A DNA stretch of 25,065 bases from DASQZJ01 sp035638775 (GCA_035638775.1 DASQZJ010000048.1:1-25065); one strand, 5' to 3'; shown: positions 1-12,410, numbered from the stretch's first letter. Translations and numbers: made by a program. Notes: a model not told the origin generated them from the letters alone.

Positions 1-125
1 TGCGGCTCATAGCCCCCGCCGTTGCCCGCCGCACGCGCCGGCAACGCCAGTGCGCACGCCAGAAACACTCCAAACAACGCACTGCATACCGCCCTCCGGG
101 GCGCAAGACTCGCTCTCATGCTCAT
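1..125 (-). CDS. N-terminus of an exported protein of unknown function (partial, runs off left edge)
   Basis: An open leftward frame begins at ATG 125-123 (a second in-frame ATG lies at 119-117) and stays open to the window edge. It encodes about 41 residues. These form a classic Sec signal peptide: a short basic n-region with several Arg, a hydrophobic core (ALFGVFLACALALP) and a probable signal peptidase site after PARA or PARAA, followed by the Gly-rich stretch GNGGGYEP. A GAAGG sequence lies 8 nt before ATG 125 and favours the upstream start. The frame is leftward like clpB but separated from it by about 700 bp, so it probably has its own promoter. Too little of the mature protein is present to name a family. 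The signal peptide is what is seen; periplasmic or outer-membrane location is inferred. Confidence 0.6.
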   Translation of the reverse strand, partial: MSMRASLAPRRAVCSALFGVFLACALALPARAAGNGGGYEP

Positions 126-780
126 TGTTACGGCCTTCGGATTTGAGATGTTCATTCGACACCCGCCTGGAAACCGGGCGTGCTCTCCCGTCCGTCCCGA
201 CAACGCTCCGGCACCGTCTCGCGCGCGGATTGCCGCGCGAGCGGCCCGCGGGGTACGGGAAGCGAGCGCCGGGTCCGCGGCCGGAGACCGCGCAGGCTCC
301 CGGGGGATGGAAGAGGTGGGCAGGGTACCCTGCCTGGTGCGGCACGTGCGTCCCTGCCGCCCCGACACGCTTCCGGCGAGCTTCGCCGGCTCCCCTCGCC
401 TGGCCAGGCATCACCGGTCGGCAGTGACACCCGTCCGGAATGCACCGTGCCCCCTGCATTCTTCTCTCTCGCGCCGGCTGATTGCCGGACTTCTCCCGCG
501 ATGCCGCGGCCCGCACCTGTCCACGTTCCGGCCGCGCCGACCGGCGCTCGCCTCACGCAACACCCCGCCACCGCGCCCGAACGGGGCACGCACGACTGCC
601 CGTGACAGGTGTCAGGATACGAGCGACCCGGCGCATAGTACTAACCCGGTCGGGGCCCCGGCGTCCAGCCCGGTGAATGGTATACGAAGCGAATACCCGT
701 AAGCCCCGCCGACGGATGCCGGTCCGGCGGCGTCGGCAGGCGGCGGAAATGCATCCGCATTGGCAGGAACGATAAGGAAG
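126..780. other. Gene-free intergenic stretch with a cluster of inverted repeats
   Basis: I see no convincing gene here: the open frames on both strands are low-complexity Arg/Pro/Ala/Gly readings typical of GC-rich non-coding DNA, without plausible ribosome sites. The part upstream of the leftward exported-protein gene is dense in dyad symmetry. Examples are TCGCGCG/CGCGCGA at 219-240, a perfect 16-bp palindrome GGCAGGGTACCCTGCC at 319-334, GCGGCA/TGCCGC at 339-360, CCGGCGA-GCT-TCGCCGG at 373-389 and GCCTGGCCAGGC at 398-409. Such a series may be a structured 5' leader of the leftward gene, but no known riboswitch consensus was recognised. High GC raises the chance background of such dyads. 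Confidence 0.45.
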
Positions 781-805
781 CGGGCGCCCCGGGCGGGGGT
801 GCCCG
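781..805 (-). terminator. Possible intrinsic terminator of clpB
   Basis: An inverted repeat lies about 21 nt beyond the clpB stop. The arms are 781-789 and 797-805 with a 7-nt loop; in the clpB transcript this gives eight GC pairs and one A-C mismatch. It is followed in the transcript by the moderately T-rich CTTCCTTATCGTT instead of a clean T run. Position and stem fit a terminator; the weak tail keeps confidence low. Confidence 0.4.
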
Positions 806-826
806 CGCATTCAGGCGGGTCGGATC

Positions 827-3421
<2,595 letters not shown>

Positions 3422-3462
3422 AGCCAGGGTTCTCCCGCAATTCTGTTTCCACTGCCCTATTC

Positions 3463-3490
3463 AATGCGGGCGGGGGTGGCACGATTCAAG
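3463..3490 (-). promoter_or_regulatory. Sigma32 (heat-shock)-type promoter of clpB
   Basis: On the minus strand CTTGAA (3490-3485) is followed after 14 nt by CCCGCATT (3470-3463). The RpoH consensus is CTTGAA, 13-17 nt, CCCCATnT. The predicted transcription start lies roughly 35 nt before the clpB ATG. ClpB is a classic sigma32 target in Gammaproteobacteria, so sequence and context agree. Confidence 0.65.
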
Positions 3491-3577
3491 TGCACCTCAC
3501 GGGCACGCTAGCAGAGCCGGCGCGGCAGCCGCTTGACGCGGATCAGCCGATCCGGAGGCGTGCGGGAGCGCGCGTCG

Positions 3578-4369
3578 TCAGGCGAGATGGATGCCGGTCG
3601 CCATGCGGCCGCAGCGACCGTCGCGCCGGTAGGAGAAGAACCACCGGGGCATGCCCAGCGTGCACCAGAGTCCGCCGTGGACAGCCGGGACGCCCGCACG
3701 CCGCAGCTTGACGCGGGCAACCCCGCGAAGGTCCAGCAGGTAGTGTCCGGGCCGGGCGGGAGCGAAGCACGCGGCCGTGTCGTCGTCGGCTTCCAGCATG
3801 CGCTCGCGCACTTCCCCGCCAACCTCGTAGACGGCCCCGGAGATCGCCGGCCCCAGCCAGGCGCACAGTTCCGTGGCGGGCCGGTCCATCGCCGCCAGCG
3901 CCGCCTCCAGCACGCCCGCCGCGAGCCCGCGCCAGCCGCCGTGCACGGCCGCCACGACACTGCCGCGGCGATCGGCCAGGAGTACCGGCAGGCAGTCGGC
4001 GGTCAGTACCGCGCACACGATGCCGCGGGTGCGGCACACCACGGCGTCGGCCTCGGGCACATCGTCGTGGTCCAGCGACTCTGCCCGGGCCACGCGGCTC
4101 CCGTGCACCTGTGTCAGCCAGCGCGGCTCACCGGGCAGCCCCAGGGCGGCAACCAGGCGGCGCCGGTTCTCCGCGACCGCCGCGGGCTCGTCGCCGACAT
4201 GCGCGCCGAGATTCAGGCTGGCGTAGGGTCCCGTCCCGGCGCCGCCGGCGCGCGTCGTGGCGAAGCCACGCACGCACCGATCCACCGGCCAGTCCGGGAC
4301 GATCCAGGGCACCGGCCCCTCGCGCAGGCCTGCCGGGCGCGCTCCCGGGCGCTCGCCCGGCAGGCTCAT
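3578..4369 (-). CDS. pgeF: Peptidoglycan editing factor PgeF (YfiH/YlmD, multicopper polyphenol oxidase fold)
   Basis: Encodes 263 residues of the DUF152/Cu-oxidase_4 family. PgeF removes wrongly incorporated amino acids (L-Ser at position 2) from peptidoglycan precursors; relatives also act in purine-nucleoside cleavage. The family's conserved residues are visible: His89 in TQVHGS, Cys126 in TADCLPVL and His143 in AVHGGWRGL. The N-terminal WIVPDWP and the RGFATTRAGG...GPYASLNLG segment are typical. ATG 4369-4367 overlaps the rluD stop in an ATGA, which implies translational coupling and defines the start. A longer frame reading back to 5218 is only an open reading through rluD in another frame. 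The rluD-pgeF pair is common in Gammaproteobacteria, often with clpB next, as here. Confidence 0.92.
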   Translation of the reverse strand: MSLPGERPGARPAGLREGPVPWIVPDWPVDRCVRGFATTRAGGAGTGPYASLNLGAHVGDEPAAVAENRRRLVAALGLPGEPRWLTQVHGSRVARAESLDHDDVPEADAVVCRTRGIVCAVLTADCLPVLLADRRGSVVAAVHGGWRGLAAGVLEAALAAMDRPATELCAWLGPAISGAVYEVGGEVRERMLEADDDTAACFAPARPGHYLLDLRGVARVKLRRAGVPAVHGGLWCTLGMPRWFFSYRRDGRCGRMATGIHLA

Positions 4370-5322
4370 GCCGGCCGGCTCTGCGCGTCGCACCGCAATA
4401 CCTCGACGAGCCTCTGCATGTCCGGCGGCGGCGGGGCCTCGAACGTCACGAGCTCTCCGGTGGCGGGATGGGCGAGCGCCAGGCGCGCCGCGTGCAGCGC
4501 CTGCCTGCGGAAGGCGCGCAACGCTCCGGCCAGCTCTGCCCCGGCGCCGGCCGGCAGGCGCAGGCGGCCACCGTAGACCGGATCGCCCAGCACCGGATGG
4601 CCCGCATGGGCCAGGTGCACCCGGATCTGGTGGGTCCGACCCGTCTCCAGCCATACCCGCAGCCGCGTGTGGGCGCGGTAGCGCTCGCGCACGCGGTAGT
4701 GAGTCACCGCGGGGCGCCCGCCCCGGCGCACGGCCATCCGTACCCGGTCCACCGGGTGCCGGCCGATGGGTGCCTCCAGTGTCCCGCCGGCAATCACGCG
4801 TCCAATCACGATGGCATCGTATTCCCGGTGCATCTCGCGCGCCTGCAGCGCCGCCACCATGCGGGTGTGCGCCTCGGGTGTGCGCGCGACCACCAGCAGG
4901 CCGGTGGTGTCCTTGTCCAGGCGGTGCACGATGCCCGCGCGCGGCACGCGCCGGAGCTCCGGAGCGTGGTCGAGCAGCGCGTTCTGCAGCGTGCCGTCCG
5001 GATTGCCCGCACCGGGATGGACCACCATGCCCGCAGGCTTGTCGATCACCAGCACCGACTCGTCCTCGTACACCACGTCGAGCGGGATCGGCTGCGGCCG
5101 CACCACGTCGCCGGCGGGCTCGCAAGGCACACGCAGCACCACCTCGTCGCCCGCCGTCACCGCATCGCGGGGTCTCGGCTGGCTCCCGGCCACGCTGACG
5201 TGGCCGGCGCGGATCCATTGCTGCAGCCGACTGCGCGAATGCTGGGGGAACAGGACGGCGAGCGCCCGGTCCAGCCGCTCCCCGGAGAGCCGTTCTGGGA
5301 CCGTCGCCCGGAGGACCGTCAC
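4366..5322 (-). CDS. rluD: 23S rRNA pseudouridine synthase RluD
   Basis: Encodes 318 residues (E. coli RluD 326). RluD isomerises uridines 1911, 1915 and 1917 in helix 69 of 23S rRNA. An S4 RNA-binding domain covers about residues 10-70 (GERLDRALAVLFP...SRSRLQQWI). The catalytic domain carries HRLDKDTTGLLV at 133-144 with catalytic Asp136, and the later motif ETGRTHQIRVHLAHAGHPVLGD. The start is GTG 5322, giving VTVLRATVPERL, preceded by GGGGGGCGGG; this matches the family N-terminus. A frame open to 5565 would add an Arg/Pro-rich N-terminus unlike the family and would run into bamD. The gene overlaps pgeF by 4 nt (ATGA) and is divergent from bamD, the order also seen in other Gammaproteobacteria. 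RluD versus a close RluA-family relative is decided by length and neighbours. Confidence 0.93.
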   Translation of the reverse strand: MTVLRATVPERLSGERLDRALAVLFPQHSRSRLQQWIRAGHVSVAGSQPRPRDAVTAGDEVVLRVPCEPAGDVVRPQPIPLDVVYEDESVLVIDKPAGMVVHPGAGNPDGTLQNALLDHAPELRRVPRAGIVHRLDKDTTGLLVVARTPEAHTRMVAALQAREMHREYDAIVIGRVIAGGTLEAPIGRHPVDRVRMAVRRGGRPAVTHYRVRERYRAHTRLRVWLETGRTHQIRVHLAHAGHPVLGDPVYGGRLRLPAGAGAELAGALRAFRRQALHAARLALAHPATGELVTFEAPPPPDMQRLVEVLRCDAQSRPA

Positions 5323-5433
5323 GGTCCCGCCCCCCGGCAAGCGCGAAGCTCGCCGACCGGTCGTCCGGCCCGCGTCCGTGGGCGCGCGCAGGAACTTGCC
5401 GACCGGGAAGGTGGCTCTACCGCTGACCGGCTT

Positions 5434-5441
5434 AGTATACT
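5434..5441. promoter_or_regulatory. Candidate -10 region(s) of the divergent rluD / bamD promoters
   Basis: AGTATACT is a perfect palindrome, so each strand carries a TATACT -10 hexamer in the only AT-rich spot between the divergent rluD and bamD genes. Neither strand has a good TTGACA at 17 nt, so the -35 elements are weak or the promoter is activator-dependent. A start near 5448 would place the ATG at 5451 essentially at the 5' end, favouring ATG 5553 for bamD. Confidence 0.4.
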
Positions 5442-5504
5442 GCCGCCACCATGATCGCGCCGCGGCGCGGAACGTCGGCCGGCGCCGCAGTGCGCACGGG
5501 CGCA

Positions 5505-5531
5505 CCGACCGGCGGCGGGTCGGCTTTTCTT
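5505..5531 (+). terminator. Terminator-like hairpin in the bamD leader (possible attenuator)
   Basis: CCGACC (5505-5510) and GGTCGG (5518-5523) form a perfect 6-bp GC-rich stem with a 7-nt loop, followed by CTTTTCTT. This is the form of an intrinsic terminator, but it lies after the candidate promoter and about 20 nt before the bamD ATG. Upstream CGCCGC (around 5483-5488) could pair with the GCGGCG loop, giving an alternative fold. Function is inferred. Confidence 0.4.
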
Positions 5532-5552
5532 CCGGAAACGGGCACGGGCTGC

Positions 5553-6338
5553 ATGCATCGAACACAGTTTACCATCGAACTCAGACGCTTATTCCCCGCG
5601 ATCGTCGCGGCCATCGCGCTCTCCGCCTGCTCGTCGGCGCCGCCGAAGAACGAGAACCTGAGCGTCCAGCAGATGTACCAGCGCGCGCACCGCCAGGAGC
5701 AGCAGAACAACTACCAGAAGGCGCTCGACGACTACAACGCCCTGGAGGCACGCTACCCGTTCGGCGCCTATGCCACGCGGGCCCAGGTGGAGCAGGTTTA
5801 CCTGAACTTCAAGACCGGCGACTACCAGTCGGCGATTTCCGCCGCCAACCGCTACATCCAGGAGCATCCGCGGGACAAGAACCTGGATTACGTGTATTAC
5901 ATGAAAGGCCTGTCCAGCTTCGACCAGGCGGTCAGCAGCCTGGAGGGGACCCCGCTGGGGATCGACCATACCCGCACCGATCCCAAGTACGCACGCCAGG
6001 GGTTCCAGACCCTGCAGACGCTGGTGAAGAAATTCCCGGACAGTCCGTACGCCCCGGATGCCCGGAAGCGCCTGGTCTTCCTGCGCAACCGCCTGGCCAG
6101 GCACGACTGGCACATTGCACATTACTACTATCGCCGGCGCGCCTGGCTGGCCGCGGCCAACCGGGCGGTGGAGATCATCACCAAGTACCAGGGCACGCCC
6201 GAGGTGCCGCGTGCACTGGGCCTGATGGTCCACAGCTACGAGCATCTCGGGCTCAAGCAGATGGCGTCGGATGCCCGGCACGTGTTGCAGGCGTCCTTCC
6301 CGCACCAGGCCAGCCGGGTGCTGGCCGAAACGGGCTGA
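5553..6338 (+). CDS. bamD: Outer membrane protein assembly factor BamD (ComL/YfiO lipoprotein)
   Basis: Encodes 261 residues (E. coli BamD 245). BamD is the essential lipoprotein of the BAM complex that inserts beta-barrel proteins into the outer membrane with BamA. A lipoprotein signal ends in the lipobox LSAC, with Cys26 as the lipidated residue. The +2 residue is Ser, not Asp, which favours sorting to the outer membrane. The rest is a run of TPR helices: the ALDDYNALEARYPFG and NRYIQEHPRDKNLDYVYYMKGL segments are characteristic. I chose ATG 5553 because it starts directly before the signal peptide; an ATG at 5451 would put 34 extra residues before it. The ribosome site is poor (CGGG near -8). 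The gene is divergent from rluD and 87 nt ahead of the nitroreductase gene. Confidence 0.93.
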   Translation: MHRTQFTIELRRLFPAIVAAIALSACSSAPPKNENLSVQQMYQRAHRQEQQNNYQKALDDYNALEARYPFGAYATRAQVEQVYLNFKTGDYQSAISAANRYIQEHPRDKNLDYVYYMKGLSSFDQAVSSLEGTPLGIDHTRTDPKYARQGFQTLQTLVKKFPDSPYAPDARKRLVFLRNRLARHDWHIAHYYYRRRAWLAAANRAVEIITKYQGTPEVPRALGLMVHSYEHLGLKQMASDARHVLQASFPHQASRVLAETG

Positions 6339-6425
6339 GCACTGGCACGCGCGGCGGGGAGGACGGACGAGCCCGCCGACGGAAGGCCGGCACCCAGGCC
6401 GGAAAACATCCCCGAGGAGGCAGCC

Positions 6426-6950
6426 ATGTGGGATTTCTTCCAGACGGTGCGCCACCGTCACTCCGTCCGGGCCTACAAGCCGGAGCTGCCGGTGACCCGG
6501 GAGCAGCTGCACGCCGTGCTGGAGACGGCTTGCGCGGCGCCGTCCGCGGGCGACCTGCAATCCTATCGCATCGTGGTCGTGCAGGACGCGGGACGGCGCC
6601 ACGCGCTCGGGCAGGCCAGCGGGGGCCAGCGTTTCATCTCGCAGGCGCCGCTTTGCCTGGTGTTCTGCGCCGACCCCGGGCGGGCCGCCGAACAGTTCGA
6701 CCAGCGCGGCCGCAGCCTCTACGCGATGCAGGACGCCACCATCGCCGCGACCTACGCTCAGCTGGCCTGCGTCGCGGCCGGGCTGGGGACCACCTGGGTG
6801 GGAGAGTTCGACGAGGCCGCGGTACGGGCGGCGCTGGAACTGCCGGCAGAGCTGAGCCCGGTCGCGCTGCTCAGCGTGGGACACCCGGCCGAGCTCCCGG
6901 AGCCGACCCGGCGGCGGCGCCTGGACGAGATGGTGATCCACGCGGGCTGA
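6426..6950 (+). CDS. Nitroreductase-family flavoprotein (short form)
   Basis: Encodes 174 residues of the FMN-dependent nitroreductase fold. The N-terminal RHRHSVRAYKPELPVTREQL is the usual FMN-phosphate-binding segment, followed by ETACAAPSAGDLQSYRIVVV (family form APSAGNLQPW). Later blocks AMQDATIAATYAQLACVAAGLGTTWVGEF and the C-terminal SVGHPAE are also typical. Members reduce nitro compounds, quinones or enones with NAD(P)H, or act in other redox steps; the substrate cannot be read from the sequence. A strong ribosome site GAGGAGG precedes ATG 6426. At 174 residues it is shorter than NfsB-type enzymes (about 217), close to the short archaeal/bacterial subgroup. It follows bamD at 87 nt with no clear terminator between, so it may share its transcript, and converges on sucD. 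Confidence 0.85.
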   Translation: MWDFFQTVRHRHSVRAYKPELPVTREQLHAVLETACAAPSAGDLQSYRIVVVQDAGRRHALGQASGGQRFISQAPLCLVFCADPGRAAEQFDQRGRSLYAMQDATIAATYAQLACVAAGLGTTWVGEFDEAAVRAALELPAELSPVALLSVGHPAELPEPTRRRRLDEMVIHAG

Positions 6951-7100
6951 GTCCCCCCCGGATCCGGGCGGGGGGCGCGCCCTTGCCCGCTTCCACTCCC
7001 GAAAAGGGGCGACGCGCCTCCCGGACCCGGCTCCGGGCCGGGGATGACCCGCCCGGCGGCTCGGAAAGGATCGGGGCGAACCCTTCTGAGCCCGGTCAAT
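6951..7100. other. Convergent intergenic gap with GC-rich dyads
   Basis: This gap of 150 bp separates the convergent nitroreductase and sucD genes. It starts with a C7 run at 6953-6959 facing a G6 run at 6970-6975, which can form a 6-bp all-GC stem. A second tight dyad CCCGG-CT-CCGGG lies at 7026-7037. Neither is followed by a T tract, so they are at best weak or factor-assisted terminators. No gene seen. Confidence 0.4.
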
Positions 7101-7967
7101 TCATACCAGCTCGCTCATCCGCGTGCCCAGGTCGGCGGGCGAATGCACGGTCACGACACCGGCCGCCTCCAGGGCATCGAACTTGCCCTTGGCCGTGCCC
7201 TTGCCCCCGGTGATGATGGCGCCCGCGTGCCCCATGCGCTTGCCCGGAGGGGCGGTCACGCCGGCGATGTAGGCCACCACGGGCTTGCTGACCTTTGCCT
7301 TGATGTATTCGGCGGCCTCTTCCTCGTCGCTGCCGCCGATCTCCCCGACCATGATGATGCCGCGGGTGTCACCATCCGCCTCGAACATCTCGAGGCAGTC
7401 GATGAAGCCCATCCCGTGCACCGGATCCCCGCCGATGCCGACGCAGGTGGACTGCCCCAGTCCCGCCTGGGTGGTCTGGTAGACGGCCTCGTAGGTGAGC
7501 GTGCCGGAACGGGACACGATGCCGATGCTGCCGCTCTTGTGGATGGCTCCCGGCATGATGCCGATCTTGCACTGGTCCGGGGTGATCACGCCCGGGCAGT
7601 TGGGACCCACCAGGCGCGTCCCGCTGCCCTTCAGGGCGGCCTTGACCCGGATCATGTCGGCGACGGGGATATGCTCGGTAATGCACACGACCGTCTCGAC
7701 CCCGGCGTCGGCCGCTTCCAGGATAGCATCCGCGGCGAACGGCGCCGGCACGTAGATCATGCTCGCGGTGGCTCCGGTCTGGGCAACCGCCTCCTGCATG
7801 GTGTTGAACACCGGCCGGTCGAGATGCGTCTCGCCGCCGCGGCCGGGGGTGACGCCGCCCACCAGCCGGGTGCCGTAGGCGATGGCCTGCTCGGAGTGGA
7901 AGGTCCCCTGGCTCCCGGTGAAGCCCTGGCAGATCACCTTCGTGTTGCTGTCGATCAGTATGCTCAT
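7101..7967 (-). CDS. sucD: Succinyl-CoA ligase (ADP-forming) subunit alpha
   Basis: Encodes 288 residues (E. coli 289). With SucC it interconverts succinyl-CoA and succinate, coupled to ADP or GDP phosphorylation, in the TCA cycle. The N-terminal CoA-binding Rossmann domain begins MSILIDSNTKVICQGFTGSQ. The C-terminal ligase domain carries the phosphorylated histidine, His247, in KRMGHAGAIITGGKGTA. GPNCPGVI at about 121-128 and the SRSGTLTYE segment are conserved. ATG 7967 is preceded by GGGAAGG. It lies 47 nt downstream of sucC, clearly in one operon; no 2-oxoglutarate dehydrogenase genes are adjacent in the window. Confidence 0.97.
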   Translation of the reverse strand: MSILIDSNTKVICQGFTGSQGTFHSEQAIAYGTRLVGGVTPGRGGETHLDRPVFNTMQEAVAQTGATASMIYVPAPFAADAILEAADAGVETVVCITEHIPVADMIRVKAALKGSGTRLVGPNCPGVITPDQCKIGIMPGAIHKSGSIGIVSRSGTLTYEAVYQTTQAGLGQSTCVGIGGDPVHGMGFIDCLEMFEADGDTRGIIMVGEIGGSDEEEAAEYIKAKVSKPVVAYIAGVTAPPGKRMGHAGAIITGGKGTAKGKFDALEAAGVVTVHSPADLGTRMSELV

Positions 7968-8014
7968 GAATGCCTTCCCGCTTGCGCGTGAACGATTCCG
8001 GAAGGGTCGCGCTG

Positions 8015-9175
<1,161 letters not shown>

Positions 9176-9213
9176 GCAGAGAACTCCAGGATGGAGGCGG
9201 GTCCGGGTCCGCT

Positions 9214-9242
9214 ATTCTGTCCGAAAGCCTCCCCTGACGCAA
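9214..9242 (-). promoter_or_regulatory. Candidate sigma70 promoter of sucCD
   Basis: On the minus strand TTGCGT (9242-9237) and CAGAAT (9219-9214) are separated by exactly 17 nt. The inferred start near 9207 gives a leader of about 32 nt carrying the GGAG site of sucC. The -10 falls inside the left arm of the inverted repeat at 9214-9265. Confidence 0.5.
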
Positions 9243-9265
9243 AACGGCGGGTTTTCGGATAGAAT
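9214..9265. repeat. 13-bp inverted repeat in the sucC-pilS divergent region (operator-like)
   Basis: ATTCTGTCCGAAA at 9214-9226 is mirrored by TTTCGGATAGAAT at 9253-9265, matching at 12 of 13 positions with 26 bp between. The left arm contains the sucC -10 (CAGAAT, minus strand). The right arm contains TAGAAT, a -10-like hexamer pointing towards pilS. Symmetry at promoter boxes suggests either divergent promoters or a regulator site. A separate smaller dyad, GTTTCG/CGAAAC, is at 9301-9318. The rest of the 9176-9435 gap shows nothing recognisable. Confidence 0.6.
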
Positions 9266-9435
9266 CCCCCAGAAGCCGTGTACGCAGGGTATCCGGCCCG
9301 GTTTCGACGATACGAAACGCACCACATGCGCCGACGCGCGCGGGGCCGGCCGGAGCGCTTCCGCCGACATTCTGGAGACAACAAGCGGCGGACAGAATTC
9401 CCTGATCGCTAACGCCCGGGGGTCCGCGATCCAAC

Positions 9436-11064
9436 ATGGCATCGATCGAAGCCAGCATTGCACCGCCGGCGGCCGGCCAGTGGTCGGAGCTGCGTCAGTG
9501 GAACGCGCTGGGCTTCTACAACGGCATCCGGCTCGCGCTCGGGCTCGCATTCCTGCTGGTCACGGTGTTCGCACCGCCGCTGCCCCCCTGGAGCGCGTTC
9601 AAGAGCCTGCCGATGGCCGCCGGCATCCTCGTCTACGTGCTGCTGGCCCTGGCCTGGACGCGAGCCATTCGCCTGCGGCGCCCGGCGCTGCGCCTGCAGC
9701 TCAACAGCCAGCTCCTGATCGACATCGCCCTGATCGTCCTGGTAACCCGGACCACCGGGCTCAGTACCGGGATCGGAGCGCTGGTCCTGGCGCCGGTGGC
9801 GGTCGCCGGGCTGCTGCTGACGCGGCGCTTCGCGGTGCTGTTCGCCGCGCTCGCCTCCCTCGGGCTGCTCGGCGACCAGGTCTACGGGCAGCTGTTCCTG
9901 TTCCAGCCCGCCGCCTACACCCAGGCCGGCATCCTCGGGGCGCTGGCGTTTACCTCGGCGATCACCGCCAACGCGCTGGCGCGCCGGGCACGCGAGAGCG
10001 AGGCGCTGGCCGAGCGCCGGGGACAGGACATCCAGGGCCTGTCGCGCCTGAACGAGATCGTGATCCAGAACATGCAGAGCGGCATCGTGGTGGTCAGCCC
10101 GGAACGCCACGTGCGCCTGATCAATGCCCAGGCGCGCCGCATGCTGCTGGGCTCGCCCGAGGCCTGGGCCGTGGGACGGCCGCTCGAGGAGCTCGCGCCC
10201 GAGCTGGCGGGCCTGCTCAACCGCTGGGACCTCAACCCGCTCAACACCATCCACAGCTTCCGCTCCGCGGACCAGTCGACCGAGATCATCCCGTATTTCT
10301 CGACGCTGGGCGGCGAGGGCGAATTCGGCACCCTGATCTTCCTCGAGGACATGGCGCTGGTGAACCGCCGCATGCAGGAGATGAAGCTTGCGGCGCTGGG
10401 GCGGCTCTCGGCGAGCATCGCCCACGAGATCCGCAACCCGCTGGCGGCGATGAGCCATGCCGGGCAGCTCCTCGGCGAGTCGCAGGGACTGCGGCCGGAG
10501 GACCTCGACCTGACTCGCATGATCCAGTCCCACAGCCGGCGCATCAACAGCATCGTCGAGAACGTGCTGCAGCTCTCCCGCCAACCCGCCTCCAAGCCGC
10601 AGCTGCTGGACCTGTGGGAGTGGCTGCCGGAGTTCATCGAGGGCTGGCAGGCCGAGCACGGTCACCCGATCGGGATCCGGCTGGCCCTGGATCCGGCTGC
10701 CACCGAGGTGCGCATCGATCCGGGCCACCTGCACCAGATCCTGGACAACCTGCTCTCCAATGCGCGCGAGCACGGCGCGAGCCCGGACGGCGAGGTGCGC
10801 GTCGCGATCCGCTCGGGTCTGCTGGGGCACGGTCAGCGGATCTACCTGGACCTGCAGGACGACGGGCCGGGCATCGACCCCGACGTGGTGGAGCAGGTCT
10901 TCGAGCCCTTCTTCACCACGCGTCACGGGGGCACCGGGCTGGGCCTGTTCATCTCCCGCGAGCTCTGCGAGTTCAACGGGGCGAACCTCGGCTATCTGGC
11001 TGGCGACGCGGGTGCCAGCCGGTTCCGCATCACCTTCGGCGACCCCAACCTGTGGACCACGTAG
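9436..11064 (+). CDS. pilS: Two-component sensor histidine kinase PilS
   Basis: Encodes 542 residues, the size of PilS. PilS senses pilin levels in the inner membrane and controls phosphorylation of PilR, which drives sigma54 transcription of pilA. About six hydrophobic segments occupy residues 25-180. A PAS-like region follows (about 200-305: NEIVIQNMQSGIVVVSPERH). The HisKA H-box is SIAHEIRNPLAAMSHAGQLL with phospho-accepting His330. The ATPase domain shows N-box NLLSNAREH (438-446), G1 DDGPGID (475-481) and G2 GGTGLGL (498-504). Only a weak GGGGGTCC ribosome site precedes ATG 9436. pilR begins 4 nt after the stop. It is divergent from sucC. Family and neighbour both support PilS instead of NtrB. 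Confidence 0.93.
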   Translation: MASIEASIAPPAAGQWSELRQWNALGFYNGIRLALGLAFLLVTVFAPPLPPWSAFKSLPMAAGILVYVLLALAWTRAIRLRRPALRLQLNSQLLIDIALIVLVTRTTGLSTGIGALVLAPVAVAGLLLTRRFAVLFAALASLGLLGDQVYGQLFLFQPAAYTQAGILGALAFTSAITANALARRARESEALAERRGQDIQGLSRLNEIVIQNMQSGIVVVSPERHVRLINAQARRMLLGSPEAWAVGRPLEELAPELAGLLNRWDLNPLNTIHSFRSADQSTEIIPYFSTLGGEGEFGTLIFLEDMALVNRRMQEMKLAALGRLSASIAHEIRNPLAAMSHAGQLLGESQGLRPEDLDLTRMIQSHSRRINSIVENVLQLSRQPASKPQLLDLWEWLPEFIEGWQAEHGHPIGIRLALDPAATEVRIDPGHLHQILDNLLSNAREHGASPDGEVRVAIRSGLLGHGQRIYLDLQDDGPGIDPDVVEQVFEPFFTTRHGGTGLGLFISRELCEFNGANLGYLAGDAGASRFRITFGDPNLWTT

Positions 11065-11068
11065 CGCC

Positions 11069-12382
<1,314 letters not shown>

Positions 12383-12410
12383 GCCGGAGCCTGCGGCAGC
12401 CGACGCCCCG

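Noticed and set aside
301..420. Riboswitch (cobalamin or cyclic-di-GMP type) on the minus strand
   Set aside because: Only scattered short matches; the diagnostic conserved core sequences of these classes are not present.
22..702. 226-residue plus-strand open frame at the left end
   Set aside because: Compositionally random Arg/Pro/Ala-rich reading, antisense to the signal-peptide gene, with no ribosome site or domain.
3578..5218. 546-residue reading that extends pgeF upstream through rluD
   Set aside because: The N-terminal half is an out-of-frame shadow of rluD. The ATGA overlap at 4366-4369 gives the true pgeF start, so this is not a fusion protein.
4766..7213. 815-residue plus-strand frame across rluD, bamD and the nitroreductase gene
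   Set aside because: It is out of frame with bamD and the nitroreductase and antisense to rluD; sequence is low-complexity Arg/Gly/Pro/Ala.
10760..11068. N-terminal extension of PilR
   Set aside because: It is an out-of-frame reading of the 3' end of pilS; the receiver domain begins directly at ATG 11069.
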